Source of the DNA: an uncultured Clostridia bacterium
Lineage (GTDB): Bacteria > Bacillota > Clostridia > Christensenellales > Borkfalkiaceae
Direction: 5' to 3'
DNA length: 64,000 nt
Assembly: GCA_945638575.1 (NCBI GenBank)
Contig: CALZDP010000001.1
Span: forward strand, 115,418-179,417
The position numbers and the translations under genes are program-made. Below, in pieces: positions 34,093 through 46,500 of this stretch. The number at the start of each line of letters is the position of its first letter. Position 1 is the first letter of the stretch. The notes under the pieces are model-generated. The model was not told where the DNA came from. It did no database searches and saw nothing but the letters and a program-made list of their open reading frames with translations.

Positions 34093-37000
34093 TTACTTTT
34101 TAATCCAACTAAAAGCAGTGTTTTCGTTTATGTCCTGAATTTGTTTTTCTACGCTCAACTTTGAATTTGTATCATACAGTTGAAAACGGAAAGGATACTT
34201 TCCTGCCGTATAGTACAAAAACTGCACTTTGTCGCCGCTTAAAAGTTCTATGGGAATGGAGAATTTGCTTAATTGGTTAAAGTTTGCCCCAACGCCGCTT
34301 AAATCAACCATACTGTAATTTTTACCGCCCCCGAAATAGGCTATGGCGCCGTTTGCATAAGGTTTGGCGTTATAATAGGATACTATACCTGCCTTGCCCT
34401 CTTGCGGTTTATAGTTTTTAACAAGTTCTCCGAAATCCATATTAAAGCCGATAATTTGACCGACGGAAGTATCGTGCCCTTCCAACAGAGTGTCGCTGTT
34501 GATTGTTTCAACGTCCTTCCAGTCATAAAACCTTACGTCGCCCTTTAGCCTTAAAACCGCGGGATAAGAAGTACCGCCGACGTCGCGCCAATCGCTGAAA
34601 CGATACCTTTCGTTATAATCCCAACCGTTAAGGACAAGCCCCCCGAAGATACTGTCAAGCCCGACGCTGAATAGCCCTGCGCTGTAAAAGGCGCTGTCTT
34701 GGACGGTTACGTCGGTTAAAACGTAATTATCGTAGAAATAATCGTTCAAATTGTCGCCGTCGGGTTCAAGTTTATTGCCCTTTTCATCGGTCAAATAGGG
34801 CGAAGCGTTTTCCCAAACGGCAGGTTCGATGTTCTGCCAGGATAAACTGTTGAGATAGTTTTTACCTGAAACGGAAGGGTTGCGCTTAATTTGATTTGTG
34901 CCGATTTTTAAAATAAACTCTCGCGCGCCGGATAGAATACAGTTGGAAATGTTTACGTGGGTACGGAAGTTTTCGCTTGTGGACGCCGTAATGGCTTCTT
35001 GAGTGTTTGGCTTGCCGAAAACCCTAACGGCGGTCCTGCCGAGATTGACTCGGCTGTAAGTAAGGCTGAAATTATCGCCTACCGCTTCCAAAACCGTACC
35101 GCAATAGTTTAAGTTGTTTAAGTCTGCCGAATCGCCCGACAATATAGACGAATTCAAACAGCCTTTGAGTTCGCAGTTTGTAACGGTAATACCCTCTTTT
35201 TTAACCATAAATATAACGCTGTCTTGCGATTTTACCGCCATATTGCCTTCCGAAGCGGAAACAGAATAACTTACAAGATTTATCGGACCTTTGAAGATTC
35301 TTGAACCGGACTTTTGGTAATATAGCATGGTAAGACAGTCTGCGTCGATACTGTAACCGTTGCCGTAAAGATTGTTTGTCAACTCTATAGCACAACGGAT
35401 TTTACTCTGTTCTACTCGGTTAATGTTGCGGTAATAGGTGTTATCCGCCGTACAGTCGGTTAGATAAGTGTAGGTGTTGACGTACTTATTGTAATTGAAG
35501 GTGTCGTAATTTTGCACCGTTTTAAGTTCGTCGCCCAAACTTACGGGGGACTGCAAAACGACTTCGTAATTGCCGTCTTTTGTAAGGCAGTAGAGTTGCT
35601 CGTCATTCACTACGTTTACTCCGCGTCTTCTTACGTTTACGGTAACGGAAGCGCTTGCCGATTGGAAAGAATTATCCAACTTAGTTAATTTTTCAAGAGT
35701 TAAATCATCGTTTTTTACCGTTAAAGTAACGACGCCTTCTCCCCCGTTTAAGGTAAGTTTTCCGTTTTCGACAACGGCGATTTGAGGATTATCCGACGTC
35801 CACGCTACAGATTCCGTTGAAGTTTCGGCCCTGCTTCCGTTGTTTTTTACTCCGGAAACCAAAGTGGCGGAAAATTCCTTTTTGGTTAAGTTTCCTAATC
35901 CGTTGCCGTTAGTAAAATCGTAGTAGCCTACAGCAAAAACAGAATCGAGCGCGTCTTTATAGGTGGCAAGTCCCGATTTTGCGCGTTCTACGGAAAGTTG
36001 CTTAAACGGATTTAAAACTTCCACTTCCAAAGGCGGAATATAACGCGAATTATCTTTGGCAAAATTTGAAGAAAACAATTCTTCACCGGTAACGGCGTCG
36101 TAAACCGCCGTTTTTATATATGCCTTGCCCACGCTTTTTGCCGTTATATAGCATACGGTTTGGTTGGAGGTTACCGTAATTACCTTTTGGTCGGTTGAAG
36201 AATAAACTACGTAAAAAGTATTCTCGTCGGCGTTGCCTACGTCAAGTTCGGCATAAGCAACCTGAGTAGTGGTGGACTTACCGAGTAGGGCCACGCCTGA
36301 AACCTCGTCCAAATTAAAACGGGCAAAAGGCACAGGGGCGTCGGATTGACTGCCGACCGTTATACGGGCAGTACCGACCGTTACGGCTTCGTTACCCTTT
36401 TTTAAGATGATTTTCACTTCTTCGCCGAGAGTGGAAACTTCCTTTTTTGCTTTTACCTTTAAATCCACCCTGCCTTTTGATAGGTCGACAGACTTTTCGG
36501 TAATTTCCAAAAGATTTTTGTCGTAATCCAAATACAATTCTCCTTCTTCGGCTTTTTCAAAATCGGAAAACAGATTTAACCTTATTTGGTTGCTTTTCAG
36601 TTTTTGAATATTAACGTCGAAGGAAAGTTCGGTTTCGTTGCCTACTACGGGGCAGTCAGACATTTTGTTACCTTGACCGAAACTTAAATATTCGTCGGTC
36701 ATGTTGACGGTTAAAAGATAACTTAAAGTTTGAGTGCCTTCCGTAACCCTGCCGTTTTCGTCAACGGTTATACCCTCGTAAACGGCGGTTAAGGTGGTTA
36801 CGCCCTGCCTAAGCGCCTGTATTTTGCCTAATTTACTTATGGTCGCGACCTCTTTATCACTGCTTAAGTAACTGTACTGTACCGAACCTACGTTATCGGG
36901 TTTGGTGATTTTACTGCTTAAAAAGAGAGAGTCGCCTTCGTCTAAGGTTAACAAATCTTCGGTTTCGGTGATTTCGCCCAAAAGGGGCTTACTGCTTGTA

Positions 37001-37371
37001 ATAACCACTTGAACGCGGTCCATTCTACCGCCGTCGGCATTAGCAATGACCGATATGCTTCCGGTAGAAAGCGGGGTTATAAGCCCGTTATCGTCGATTT
37101 TTACCCTTGCCGTATTTTGTCCCGCAACCTCTTCCGTGGTAAATGTTACCTTTTTATTGGAAGCGTTTTCGGGATAAACGTTGACGTTTAGTTTTAACTT
37201 TTCTTCTTCGGCTAAATCGATATAACGGGTTTCATCGCCTTCGATTTCCACGGAAGAAACCGGTACGTTTACCAAAATTTCGGTCGACTTTATTACGGTT
37301 GAAGTGGAAAAAATCAACATAAGCGGTATAACCAGCATTAAGGCAATCACTTTGGTTTTCATATCTTTCAT
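34093..37371 (-). CDS. Exported Big2 / beta-helix surface protein
   Basis: 1092 residues. Signal or anchor helix at about 7-28. Two Big2-type Ig modules (about 38-125 and 130-222; for example VSSVEIEGDETRYIDLAEEE and SSDKEVATISKLGKIQALRQ). More beta sandwich follows to about 580. From about 600 to 960 there is a parallel-beta-helix-like region (GNGYSIDADCLTMLYYQKSG, VTNCELKGCLNSSILSG, HVNISNCILSGAREFILKIG). No C-terminal anchor motif. It is the last gene of a run with an ABC-2 exporter; its ribosome binding site overlaps the permease stop. A CTATAR copy in the first Big2 module reads DDNGLITPL. Likely a secreted binding protein. Confidence 0.8.
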   Translation of the reverse strand: MKDMKTKVIALMLVIPLMLIFSTSTVIKSTEILVNVPVSSVEIEGDETRYIDLAEEEKLKLNVNVYPENASNKKVTFTTEEVAGQNTARVKIDDNGLITPLSTGSISVIANADGGRMDRVQVVITSSKPLLGEITETEDLLTLDEGDSLFLSSKITKPDNVGSVQYSYLSSDKEVATISKLGKIQALRQGVTTLTAVYEGITVDENGRVTEGTQTLSYLLTVNMTDEYLSFGQGNKMSDCPVVGNETELSFDVNIQKLKSNQIRLNLFSDFEKAEEGELYLDYDKNLLEITEKSVDLSKGRVDLKVKAKKEVSTLGEEVKIILKKGNEAVTVGTARITVGSQSDAPVPFARFNLDEVSGVALLGKSTTTQVAYAELDVGNADENTFYVVYSSTDQKVITVTSNQTVCYITAKSVGKAYIKTAVYDAVTGEELFSSNFAKDNSRYIPPLEVEVLNPFKQLSVERAKSGLATYKDALDSVFAVGYYDFTNGNGLGNLTKKEFSATLVSGVKNNGSRAETSTESVAWTSDNPQIAVVENGKLTLNGGEGVVTLTVKNDDLTLEKLTKLDNSFQSASASVTVNVRRRGVNVVNDEQLYCLTKDGNYEVVLQSPVSLGDELKTVQNYDTFNYNKYVNTYTYLTDCTADNTYYRNINRVEQSKIRCAIELTNNLYGNGYSIDADCLTMLYYQKSGSRIFKGPINLVSYSVSASEGNMAVKSQDSVIFMVKKEGITVTNCELKGCLNSSILSGDSADLNNLNYCGTVLEAVGDNFSLTYSRVNLGRTAVRVFGKPNTQEAITASTSENFRTHVNISNCILSGAREFILKIGTNQIKRNPSVSGKNYLNSLSWQNIEPAVWENASPYLTDEKGNKLEPDGDNLNDYFYDNYVLTDVTVQDSAFYSAGLFSVGLDSIFGGLVLNGWDYNERYRFSDWRDVGGTSYPAVLRLKGDVRFYDWKDVETINSDTLLEGHDTSVGQIIGFNMDFGELVKNYKPQEGKAGIVSYYNAKPYANGAIAYFGGGKNYSMVDLSGVGANFNQLSKFSIPIELLSGDKVQFLYYTAGKYPFRFQLYDTNSKLSVEKQIQDINENTAFSWIKK
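37074..37096 (-). repeat. Dispersed CTATAR element inside a Big2 module
   Basis: Plus-strand reading GGGTTATAAGCCCGTTATCG then TCG. Read in frame as DDNGLITP, a position where Big2 domains normally carry D-x-x-G-x-I/V-T, so the peptide fits the fold. Confidence 0.65.
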
Positions 37372-37379
37372 AATTCACC

Positions 37380-39059
37380 TCATAATTCCGTTTCGTAAAA
37401 TTTTTGTTCCAAACCTTTTTTAAGGTAGAAAAGCGACAGCACGAAAACCACGGTTACCACTGTCATTACAAAACCTACGGAAGCCCATATAACGGTACTC
37501 AGGCTGTATATCAAACCTAATATTGCAGAGATTGCAAGCGACCCTGCTCCGCACAAAAGTGAGGCTATAAGCCCGATAAACACAACTTCGCTTACGGTAC
37601 GACTGCCTTCTTCGACAATTTCTTTGTCGTTTTGCGGAAGGGCTGGATTATTTAAATCCTTTCTTGTGGAAAAAGCGACTTCCGAAAAAGACAGCATGGA
37701 AGCGGCTATGAATATTATGGCGCATTGCCACAAATTCAGATAGCCCGCCGCCCCCAAAACGACTATGCTTGCGATAATCGAAACCAAAGAAGTCGCCATA
37801 CAAAAGATTACCTTACCGAAAACTACCGTACTGCCTTTTATGGGCAACGTTTTAAGCATACCCAGCATTTTGCCGTCTCTTGAAATATTGGACGTACAGA
37901 ATGTATTGGTTAAAACCGAGAACATAGCGATAACGAAAACGGCTATTTCAAAATCGCAATTTATTACGGTAAGCGCAGAAACCATACTGCGCATTAAATT
38001 TACCAACACATAAACCATAAGCGGAAGGGTGAAAACGGTTGCAAAATACTGAAACGCATACGTCGGAGTGCGTAAAATTACGATAAATTCTTTGCACATA
38101 AGACTGAAAAGCGGATTTTTTTGAGTGTTTTTCACCTTTTTGCGACGGTAAAATTTGGTTTCGCCTTCCATTTTCAGTTGCAAAGATTTAATAAAGACGG
38201 CGCGTATTATTAAGTAGGTAACCGCCGCCGAAACAAGGCTTATTAAAAGAATAAGCAATATGCTTAGCAAAAGTTTTTTACCGAACAAAATATTCGATAA
38301 AAGATTGGCGGGATAGGCATACGACACAAAGGTGGTAATTTTATAAACGACGGTGCGGTTAAACACGTAGTTTATTTCCCCTGTATTAAGCAAGGCTGAC
38401 AACACCTTTAAAAACCTGCCGTAAAGTAAAAACATCACCGCTATTACGATTACGTATAAAATAAGATGCAAAACAAACTTTCTTTCAACAAAGCGCATCA
38501 GCGAGGAAAAGGGTAAGGCTATAAGGGTTGACAGCGCACAGGACAAAAAGGGCAAGGTAAACACCTGCAAAAAGGTTGCTATATTGTACCAAACACCGCC
38601 TGCGTACGGGGACTTTACCTGTAAAACCATTGCCGACGGTATAAGTACAAGCGCCGTCGACAGTATTTGGGCAAAGTAGATTTTCAAAAGTTTATATATA
38701 AACAGTTGAGTGGCGGAAATCGGCTGACAAAGCAAAACTTCGGCATCTTTTCCGTCGCTTAAAGAAGTTTGTATTTTTTTTACGCCGACAAGTGTGTTTA
38801 AAATCAAAACTGCTACGTATACCATAGCGGAAAGTTCGTAAACGCGCTTAACCCCTTCGGTATCTGGTTCGCCGAAAACCGCGCCCAGATAAGACGAGGC
38901 AAACCGAGAAAACACAAAAACGAAGGTCGCGTATAAAATTGCCAACAAAATAAAAGTGGATATTACCCCGAAAAGATCTTTATGGGCTTTATCGCGCTTA
39001 AAGACCGACGAATACCTTTCGCGGTAATCTTTTTTTAATAGTAATAAAACTGCGTTCAT
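37380..39059 (-). CDS. ABC-2 type exporter permease
   Basis: 559 residues with two sets of about six membrane helices, giving a permease duplicated within one chain. LLCQPISATQLFIYKLLKIY and LKTLPIKGSTVVFGKVIFCM are the two cytoplasmic coupling segments (L-P-I pattern) typical of ABC-2 permeases. The ATPase gene ends 5 bp upstream. It overlaps nothing but shares its stop region with the ribosome binding site of the Big2 gene. Substrate unknown. Confidence 0.88.
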   Translation of the reverse strand: MNAVLLLLKKDYRERYSSVFKRDKAHKDLFGVISTFILLAILYATFVFVFSRFASSYLGAVFGEPDTEGVKRVYELSAMVYVAVLILNTLVGVKKIQTSLSDGKDAEVLLCQPISATQLFIYKLLKIYFAQILSTALVLIPSAMVLQVKSPYAGGVWYNIATFLQVFTLPFLSCALSTLIALPFSSLMRFVERKFVLHLILYVIVIAVMFLLYGRFLKVLSALLNTGEINYVFNRTVVYKITTFVSYAYPANLLSNILFGKKLLLSILLILLISLVSAAVTYLIIRAVFIKSLQLKMEGETKFYRRKKVKNTQKNPLFSLMCKEFIVILRTPTYAFQYFATVFTLPLMVYVLVNLMRSMVSALTVINCDFEIAVFVIAMFSVLTNTFCTSNISRDGKMLGMLKTLPIKGSTVVFGKVIFCMATSLVSIIASIVVLGAAGYLNLWQCAIIFIAASMLSFSEVAFSTRKDLNNPALPQNDKEIVEEGSRTVSEVVFIGLIASLLCGAGSLAISAILGLIYSLSTVIWASVGFVMTVVTVVFVLSLFYLKKGLEQKFYETEL

Positions 39060-39064
39060 GCCTT

Positions 39065-39826
39065 TTAGTCCTCGATAAAGCGATTTATAAAAGCGTCTTC
39101 CAAACTTCTGCCTTGGTTATTTCTTTTAAAATCGGCTATATCAATGCTTTCGACCAACCTACCGTCGTTTATAATGTAAGCGCGATCGCAAGTTTTTTCA
39201 ACGGCGTCAAGGTTGTGCGAAGAATATAAAACGGTGTTGTCAAGGCTTTTGTAATACTGCATATATTCCCTGAGCGCCTTGGAGGTTTGCGGATCTAAGC
39301 CGGTTAAAGGCTCGTCCAAAATCCAAAGCCTCGGTTTATGGATAAGAGACGCCATAATGCAAATTTTTTGGCGCATACCGTGGGAATAAGAGGCAATAAT
39401 ATCGTCTATTTTCGCGCCTAATTTGAAAATTTCCTGCATTTCGGCTATGCGTTTAGTCCTTTCGACCGTCGGCGTTTTATGAATATCTGCTATAAGGTTT
39501 ATATATTCCGTACCCGTAAGTCTGTCGAACATGGCGCGGTTATCGGGCACGTAACCTATACTATGCTTTGCCAAAATAGGTTCTTTTACGATATCGTGTC
39601 CGCAAATGGTAATACTGCCTTCGTTAAAAGGGAAAAAGCCGGTAAGACATTTTATGGTAGTGGATTTGCCTGCGCCGTTTTTACCTAATAATCCTACGAT
39701 TTCACCCGAATAACATTCCAAAGAAAGATTTTTTACGGCGAAAGTATCCGATTTTAAGTAACGTTTACCCAACCCTTTTATTTCAACTGTTTTTTCCTTA
39801 TCGGAAATTTTAACGGTATTATTCAT
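39065..39826 (-). CDS. ABC exporter ATP-binding protein
   Basis: 253 residues. Walker A GKNGAGKST near 49-57, signature SYSHGMRQK, Walker B LWILDEP and the H-loop YSSHNLD. The SHGMRQK signature is typical of ATPases that pair with ABC-2 permeases, as the next gene does. Located between an exported lipoprotein gene and the permease gene, suggesting the exporter serves the surface cluster. Confidence 0.93.
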   Translation of the reverse strand: MNNTVKISDKEKTVEIKGLGKRYLKSDTFAVKNLSLECYSGEIVGLLGKNGAGKSTTIKCLTGFFPFNEGSITICGHDIVKEPILAKHSIGYVPDNRAMFDRLTGTEYINLIADIHKTPTVERTKRIAEMQEIFKLGAKIDDIIASYSHGMRQKICIMASLIHKPRLWILDEPLTGLDPQTSKALREYMQYYKSLDNTVLYSSHNLDAVEKTCDRAYIINDGRLVESIDIADFKRNNQGRSLEDAFINRFIED

Positions 39827-39860
39827 AAGTTTTCCTTTGCCGATTTACGGCTGTTATTGT

Positions 39861-39893
39861 TTTAGGGAGACGGTTTTAACCCGTCCCCCTAAG
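39861..39893 (-). other. Intercistronic hairpin
   Basis: CTTAGGGGGACGGG / CCGTCTCCCTAA stem with loop TTAAAA, between the lipoprotein and ATPase genes. No T-run follows on the minus strand, so it may be a processing or stabilising structure and not a terminator. Confidence 0.5.
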
Positions 39894-39909
39894 TTTATCC
39901 CGAAAGCAA

Positions 39910-40497
39910 TCAGTAACCTAATTTTAGGTCGATGACCGCATTATAACCGTCCACCGTGTAAGTCAAACGGTAAGAGATAGGTTTATCTGTAAGTTCGATA
40001 ACAAGTTTCGGGTTCGAAACGGACGCGATTTCGGCGTCGGTAAAATCGAACATATCCTTAAAAGCCGCAGCGTTTGGAACGAACTCTACCTTGGTCTTGC
40101 CCGAAACTGTGGAAATACTGTATGCCTCGTTTTCAAAATAATCGATTTTGATTTGCTTTATTTCGGGAAGTTTGCCTTTGTCTGCGGCAACCGTTTCCGT
40201 TGCCGTTTGGTTTAGATAGACCTCGCCTAAAGGTTCGGGGTTTAAAGACTTTGTTTCGGTTGTAACCGTTACAGTTAGGTCTGCGTTACGGGTAAAGTTA
40301 GATGTTTTACCCTGATACAAAGTACTGCCGACATATAGATTTACCGTGTATTCCGCCGTTTTTGAGGAAGAACAAAGGGCGATTTTAGCGTTTACGTCCC
40401 CTAAACCGACGTTTGTATTACCGAAGTCGCACGCCGTAAACAGAGACGCAGAAAGTACGAATATAGTTAAAACTACCGATAATAATGATTTTTTCAT
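39910..40497 (-). CDS. Small secreted lipoprotein
   Basis: 195 residues. Signal peptide with lipobox FTAC (Cys 23). The mature part is beta-rich, without motifs I recognise. Starts at ATG behind GGAGGTTCAAGTAAC, 15 bp after the stop of the MBG-repeat gene, so co-transcription with it is likely. Function unknown; it may be a partner of the giant surface protein. Confidence 0.75.
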   Translation of the reverse strand: MKKSLLSVVLTIFVLSASLFTACDFGNTNVGLGDVNAKIALCSSSKTAEYTVNLYVGSTLYQGKTSNFTRNADLTVTVTTETKSLNPEPLGEVYLNQTATETVAADKGKLPEIKQIKIDYFENEAYSISTVSGKTKVEFVPNAAAFKDMFDFTDAEIASVSNPKLVIELTDKPISYRLTYTVDGYNAVIDLKLGY

Positions 40498-40512
40498 GTT
40501 ACTTGAACCTCC

Positions 40513-43500
40513 TTAGCCTCTGAAAATCATTTTAAGAACAATACTGCCGAGACCTGCGATAGCAAGCATTACTTCAACAATAAGTCCCGAATAAGCCTTT
40601 TGCGAAACTTTAATGGCTTGGTTGCCGTCCTTTATCGCGTTAGCCCACAGTTCGGAGTAATCGGCGATAACCTTTTCGTAATCGGCATGACTTGCAACGA
40701 TATCGTTTTCCGCTTCGGTAAGCGAATTAAGGGTGTTGCGGATTGAAACAAGAGCCAACAATCTATTTTCTTTATTCATCTCCGCGCCGGCGCTTGTAAC
40801 TTTGGACTGCAAATCCAAAACCTTAACCAAAACAGCGTATTCGTTGTTAACGAAGGTTATGGCGTTTTGCCACTCTAAGTTATCGTCAACCTGCCAAAGG
40901 TCGGTTTCGGTTAAACTTTCAACCGCCTTTTTACCGCTTTTAATAACATTGACGAGTTCTTCACCGTTAAGGGCTGGTATTTGCGTTTTGGCGCTTACTA
41001 TATCCCTTACGCGAACGTAAGCGTTTTCAACCAAATAGAAGTTAACGCTTGTACTGCCTTTATAGTTATCGTCAACGACGGTAACGGTCATAGTGTAATA
41101 ACCGAAGTCATCTAACGAAGCAACCGTTTGCCCGTTTAAAGCGTAGGTTACTTCTACGTTTACGTCATAGCCGTTAACGGTTGCGGGAATGTTTAATCCG
41201 TTACGTTTAACCACGTATTGTTTATCGTCCTTGATAACTTGAACTGCCTCGGATACGTCTTTTTTGTCAACGGTTACGGTAAATTCCTTTTGAGCGCCGT
41301 CCGCCCAAACGTAAGCGTCTGCGTTGACTATTTCGATAACCATACGGTATTTTCCCGCGCCGAGCATACTGTCAAGCGGCGTTTCCTCGCCTTCTTTATA
41401 GTAGACCGCGCGGAAGGTGTTTTCGGTCGCGCTTTCCAACGCACCCTGTACGTTGCTTAGCGAAAATGCGGAAATTTCTTCACCGCTGTAAACAAAACTA
41501 TTCACTATGTTTTTAACCGATACTTTGGGAAGCGATACATAAAGCGTACCGCCTTGAATGGTTACTTCATAGTTGTCGTTTTGGTAACTTGCGGTTAAAA
41601 GGTGATTACCGCCTGCAAACAGCCTTGCAAAGTTTTCCGCCGTCAAACGGTTATTTGCGACAAGCGCGTAGACTTCCACCTTTAAATTGTCGCCGTTTAA
41701 AATATTTTCAAGGGTGTAAGCGTTTTGCATTAAAGCGTTAAGTTCGCCGAATTTTACGGTGTTTTCAACGCTGACGTCCTTTAGCGTTAAGGTTACGGGG
41801 CGTTTTTCAATGGTGTAAAGCGATTTATCCGTATTGGTGTAACTTACGGTTACGGCGTAATTTATGCCTTCGTTTACGGTTGCCGTAATTGCATATTCGC
41901 CGACTGTCAAACCTTGTTCGCGAGCGGCTGAAATCAAACCGTTCACGCTGTCGTCATAGCAAAGGCTTCCGCTCGTTACGGTGTAAGCGTAGTCTGCTTT
42001 TTCGCCGTAAATTTGGGCTACGTCGTTAACCAAAACGGTTATGGGGCGTTTTTCGATAGTGTAAGTCGCCGAGGTAAAGGATATCGAATAGTTATCCGAA
42101 TCGTCCATACCGCTTATCTTGTAACTGCCGACGTTTATACCCTTTTCGCGAACCAAACGGTACATACCGTCCAAATTGTCGTTTCCGACCAAACTGCCTT
42201 CGACAATACCGCTGATAGAAAGTTCGGCTTCTTCTTCGCCGTAAGTCTTGGTTACGTTGTTAACGCCTAAGGTTATCGGGCGTTCGGTTACGGTGTAAGC
42301 CTTTTCTCCGCCGATAAAGGTAATATCGTAGTTATCGTTTTTGCTTTCGCCTAAAATATCGTAACTGCCGACGTTTACCGCGTTAACGGAAAGGGTGAAC
42401 AGACTGTTAAAGTTGTCGCCCGTACCGAGAACGGAATCTTCGTAAAGCGTAGCGGTCAAATTGGAAATGGGTTCGCCGTAAACGCTTTCAGCCTCGTTTA
42501 TAATTACGGTTATGGGACGTTGGACTATTTGATAACTTACGGTCGCGTCTTCGGGAAGTTTATAGTTGTTACTTGCCGAGCCTTGGATTTCGCTTGCGGT
42601 AAGCGTGTAACTGCCCACCGTACGATTAGAAGTGCTTGCCGATATAACGGTTACCGCGTCTCCTTTTACAAGGTTGGTTGCGATAATCTCGGGAGCGGAG
42701 ATTTCTCCGTTATAAACCAAAGTTTCATTTAAAACCGCAAGCGTCAACTGCAATTTTTCCACCGTAAAGGTTGCAATGCCCGTATAAACGACGTCGTTTA
42801 CGGTTACGTTGACAGAATAATTTCCTGCGTTTTTGATAACCAAATCGCCGACGGTAACACCTTGGGTAACCGTTTCACCCGTGTCTTTTACGGTTACGGT
42901 AACCGTATAGTCAATTACGCTGCCGTCGTAAACGTGGGAAGTTACTTCCTTATCGCCGTTAAAGAATTTAACAACGACGCTGTAATAGTCGTTTTCTTCA
43001 ACAACGGTGATTTCGCCTTTTTTGACGCAGGTTGCCTTATAGTTTTTGTTGTCGGTGTCGGCTTCTATATAGTAACTGCCTTTTGTAAGGGCGGAACTTA
43101 AATTGCCGTTTTGGTCAACGGTGGCGACTACCGCGCCGTCCGCATTGTAAATTTTAAAAGTATAGTTAAGTTTGTCGCCGTAATAAAGTTTATTCGCGCT
43201 GACTTCGATATCACCGATAACTGCGGTGGATTCCATAATATTGGTATGATCCGCTACGGTTAAAGAAACTTCCCTTGCGGTAATCGTGTAAGCGTTTTCA
43301 CCGTTTACGAAAGTTATCCGGTAATTGGGGTTAATGCTTTGACCTGTAATATCGTAGGCGGAAACGTTCCTGCCCTGCGCCCTTGAAAGGGTGTAAACCT
43401 CTTGGGCGGTATCGTCGTACTTCAAACCTTCGGTACTTGACGTAAGAACTGAGTCTTCATCGCCGTAAACGGATGTTGCGCCGATAATCGCAACGGTGAT

Positions 43501-46500
43501 TTGACAGGGTGTTACCGTCTTTGCATTGGCGGATAAAGCATATTTTATACCCTTATATTCTCTTGAAACGGTAAAGTTTACGTAGTTTTTGCCGTGCGAA
43601 TTGTAATTAGCGGTTAAGACTTCGGTTTTGCCGTTTACAAAGTTTAAGGTTGCCTCAGCGGAAGTATCGCCGTAAACAACTTCTAAAACGCTTGCGGAAG
43701 TTGCGATTTCACCTGCGTATACGTTTGCGGATTTAAGTCTTTCTTCAACGAAAGCCATTTCTTCGGCGGAAAGAGATTTTTTCATTTCCGTAAAGGTGTG
43801 CCATAAAGCAGTGGCTTCCGCAATTAAAGTTTCGGAAGTGCTGTTTTTAAGGTTTTCAGCCGCCGTACGGTATTGAGCCATTTCGGCGGTATCTATTTTT
43901 AAAGTAACCGTAAAGGTCAAGCCCTTAACTTGTACGGTAGCGTTGTTTATATAGCCCGTTAAAGTAGATTCGTCTATCGTAAGCGGTAAAACTTCGCTAT
44001 CGTAAGCGTAGTAAGAAACTACTGCGTAAAGTGCAAAATCTTGGGCTATAGTACCGTTATCGGCATATTCGCGCAAGGTTACGGTGCCTTCTTTCGAGGT
44101 ATCGACCGTAACCGCGCTAACCACTTTTTCTAAGGTTACGGCTTGGTCGCAGATAACAGATTTTTCAAAAGCGAATTCATTATAACCTGTCGTGAAATAG
44201 GTTAACTTGCCATTCTGTGAAATTTTGGTAACTACGTTTACATTACCGTCTTTATCGGAAGTGCCCGTAACACCGCCTAAGTTTACGCCGACGCCTTCTT
44301 TAGCGACGCCGATATAGGCTTTGACTTCGGAAATATAAGATTCACCGTCCCATTCGAGGAAACGACCTTTAAGGGATTGATTTAAAGTTACGGTAAGATT
44401 ATCGCATCTTGCGGCGCTGTCTGCCGTGAAAGTTTCCAAAACGAAGCCGTCGCTTGCAAAACCTTTGTATACCTTGCCGGCTTCTAAGTTTACAAACCCG
44501 TAAAGACCGTAAACGCGACTTATTAGGGTGAATTGCGTTTTGTTGTTGGTATAACCGCCCTCGCTGCCGTCGGTAACGGTTATTGCACCTACCGTTGCGG
44601 TTTCAGAAAGGTTAATTATACCGCTTCCGTCCGTTTGAATTATGCCTGCGAATTCTCCGCTTATATTGAGCGTGCCGTTTACGATAAGATTACCGTTTTT
44701 TGCAAATCCGTATTTGGATAAAATACTTGCGTCCGGATAAATTTTTCCGCTCTTGTCCGATTGGATAAGTGCATCGTAAACATATAACTTTGCACCGCTT
44801 TCCACGTTAAGGGTTGCGCCTTCTTCTACGGTGAAGTTTGCGCCCGGCATAATCTTGTAACCGTAATTTGCCTGCATGGTTACGTTTGAACCGTTGCAAA
44901 GTACAAAATTATAGGTATAAGGAATAGCCAAAACCATATTTTTACTGCCGTAACCTTGCAAATGAAAGTTACCTGCGGTTACGTTACCGTGAATTTTAAC
45001 TGTTGTTAAGCCGTATTCGGTAAGGTTTATATTGCCTACTGCCTGTTTTACGGAAGCGTCCGAATAACTAAGTTCCGCATAAGAGCCTTCCGCAAGCCAG
45101 ATAAGACTGCCTTCGCTTCCGTTAATGTTTGCAATATCGTCGATTAAAACGACGTCCTGTTGGGTAACGCTCTCAAAAAAGTATAAACTTGTCATACCGT
45201 AAACTTTGGCGCCGTATTTTACAGTTTGGTTACATTGGATGTTTATGGTTGCAAACTGCACGAAAGGAAATTGATCGGCACCGTATAAATCGTAAGTATT
45301 TGTACCGCCTGAAAAGTTCAGCACAACAAAAGGTTGGTATACTTTAGCGCTGCTTTCTACCGTAATGCTTCCGTTGCCTTTTATAAGCCCGTATACCTGT
45401 AAGGTTCCGTTCACGATAATATTGCCGTTATTCATAATTTGGCTGTAAGCACCGCTTGTGTGCCCTTGTCCGGACTGGTCGGGATAGTGTTGAACACCGC
45501 CTACTACCAAACTGCCGTTTACCGTTAAGGTTCCGTTTACGGTAAAAGTCAAATACAGATATTTTGATTCGTTAAGCCATGAAACGCGCTCGCTTGCGTT
45601 CGACGTCGTGCCTACGGCGGTACCGACCGTATCGCTTACTGCGTAAGGCAACAGCAAGGTTACGCCCTCGGGTATCGTAACGCTTTCGGTCAAAACAAGA
45701 TTTTCGATTAAAGTGATAACACTGCCTTCGGTTGCGTTTTGTAAAGCCTCGTTTAAAGAAGTATAAAGAGCGCCGTTCATCCTTACGGGGTAGGTGCCGA
45801 ATTGTTCGATAACGGCTACGTAATTTACGTCGGCAGTCAAAGTGGTTGTGTAAGATTTTTCCAACGAAACCAAAATGCCGTTATTATACCAACCGTAGAA
45901 TTTATAACCGTCGTTTACGGTTGCGGTATAAGTTAATTCGGTGCCGACGGCGACTTCCCGGCCGGAAGTTATCGCACTGCCGTTTAAGGTTACGACGGCG
46001 CTGCCGCCCGCAGACGACGAGGAATAGTTTACTATCGCGTTACCTTGCAAAAACTTTACGTTTGCAATGGCGGCAAGGTCGCTTCCTTTGTCACCCGAAC
46101 TGTCTTTTAAATATGCGATGTAAATAGTAGTTGTTTCATCATCCCCCTGACTTATCGTAAGGCTTGACGTCGTCCAGGAAACCTCTCCGCCGGCGGTGGC
46201 TTTACTTCCGCCGATACAGTTTGCCTCTTTTTTATCGTCCGAAACAAGTGGTGAGCCGACTTTTATGCAAATAAGGTCATAATTAGCCTCACTGCTGACC
46301 ATGTAGTCAAATTGAAAGACGCCGGGACCTTTGACGGTAAAGCCGATATTGTTTACACCGCTGTTTATACCCTTTATATTGGAAGAATAAGCGATTTTTT
46401 CCGCCGTAGATAAACCGGGGTTGAAAATCCAAGGCTTTTCATCGGTGTTTACAACCGCTTGTATACTGTCGGCAAAGTTTTTATCGACTATATTTTGTTC

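Noticed and set aside
37563..37581. CTATAR element in the ABC-2 permease gene
   Set aside because: GGCTATAAGCCCGATAAAC matches one arm only and encodes a normal hydrophobic stretch FIGLIAS; chance or a decayed copy cannot be told apart. The same holds for 20264-20286, 21427-21441 and 45380-45399.
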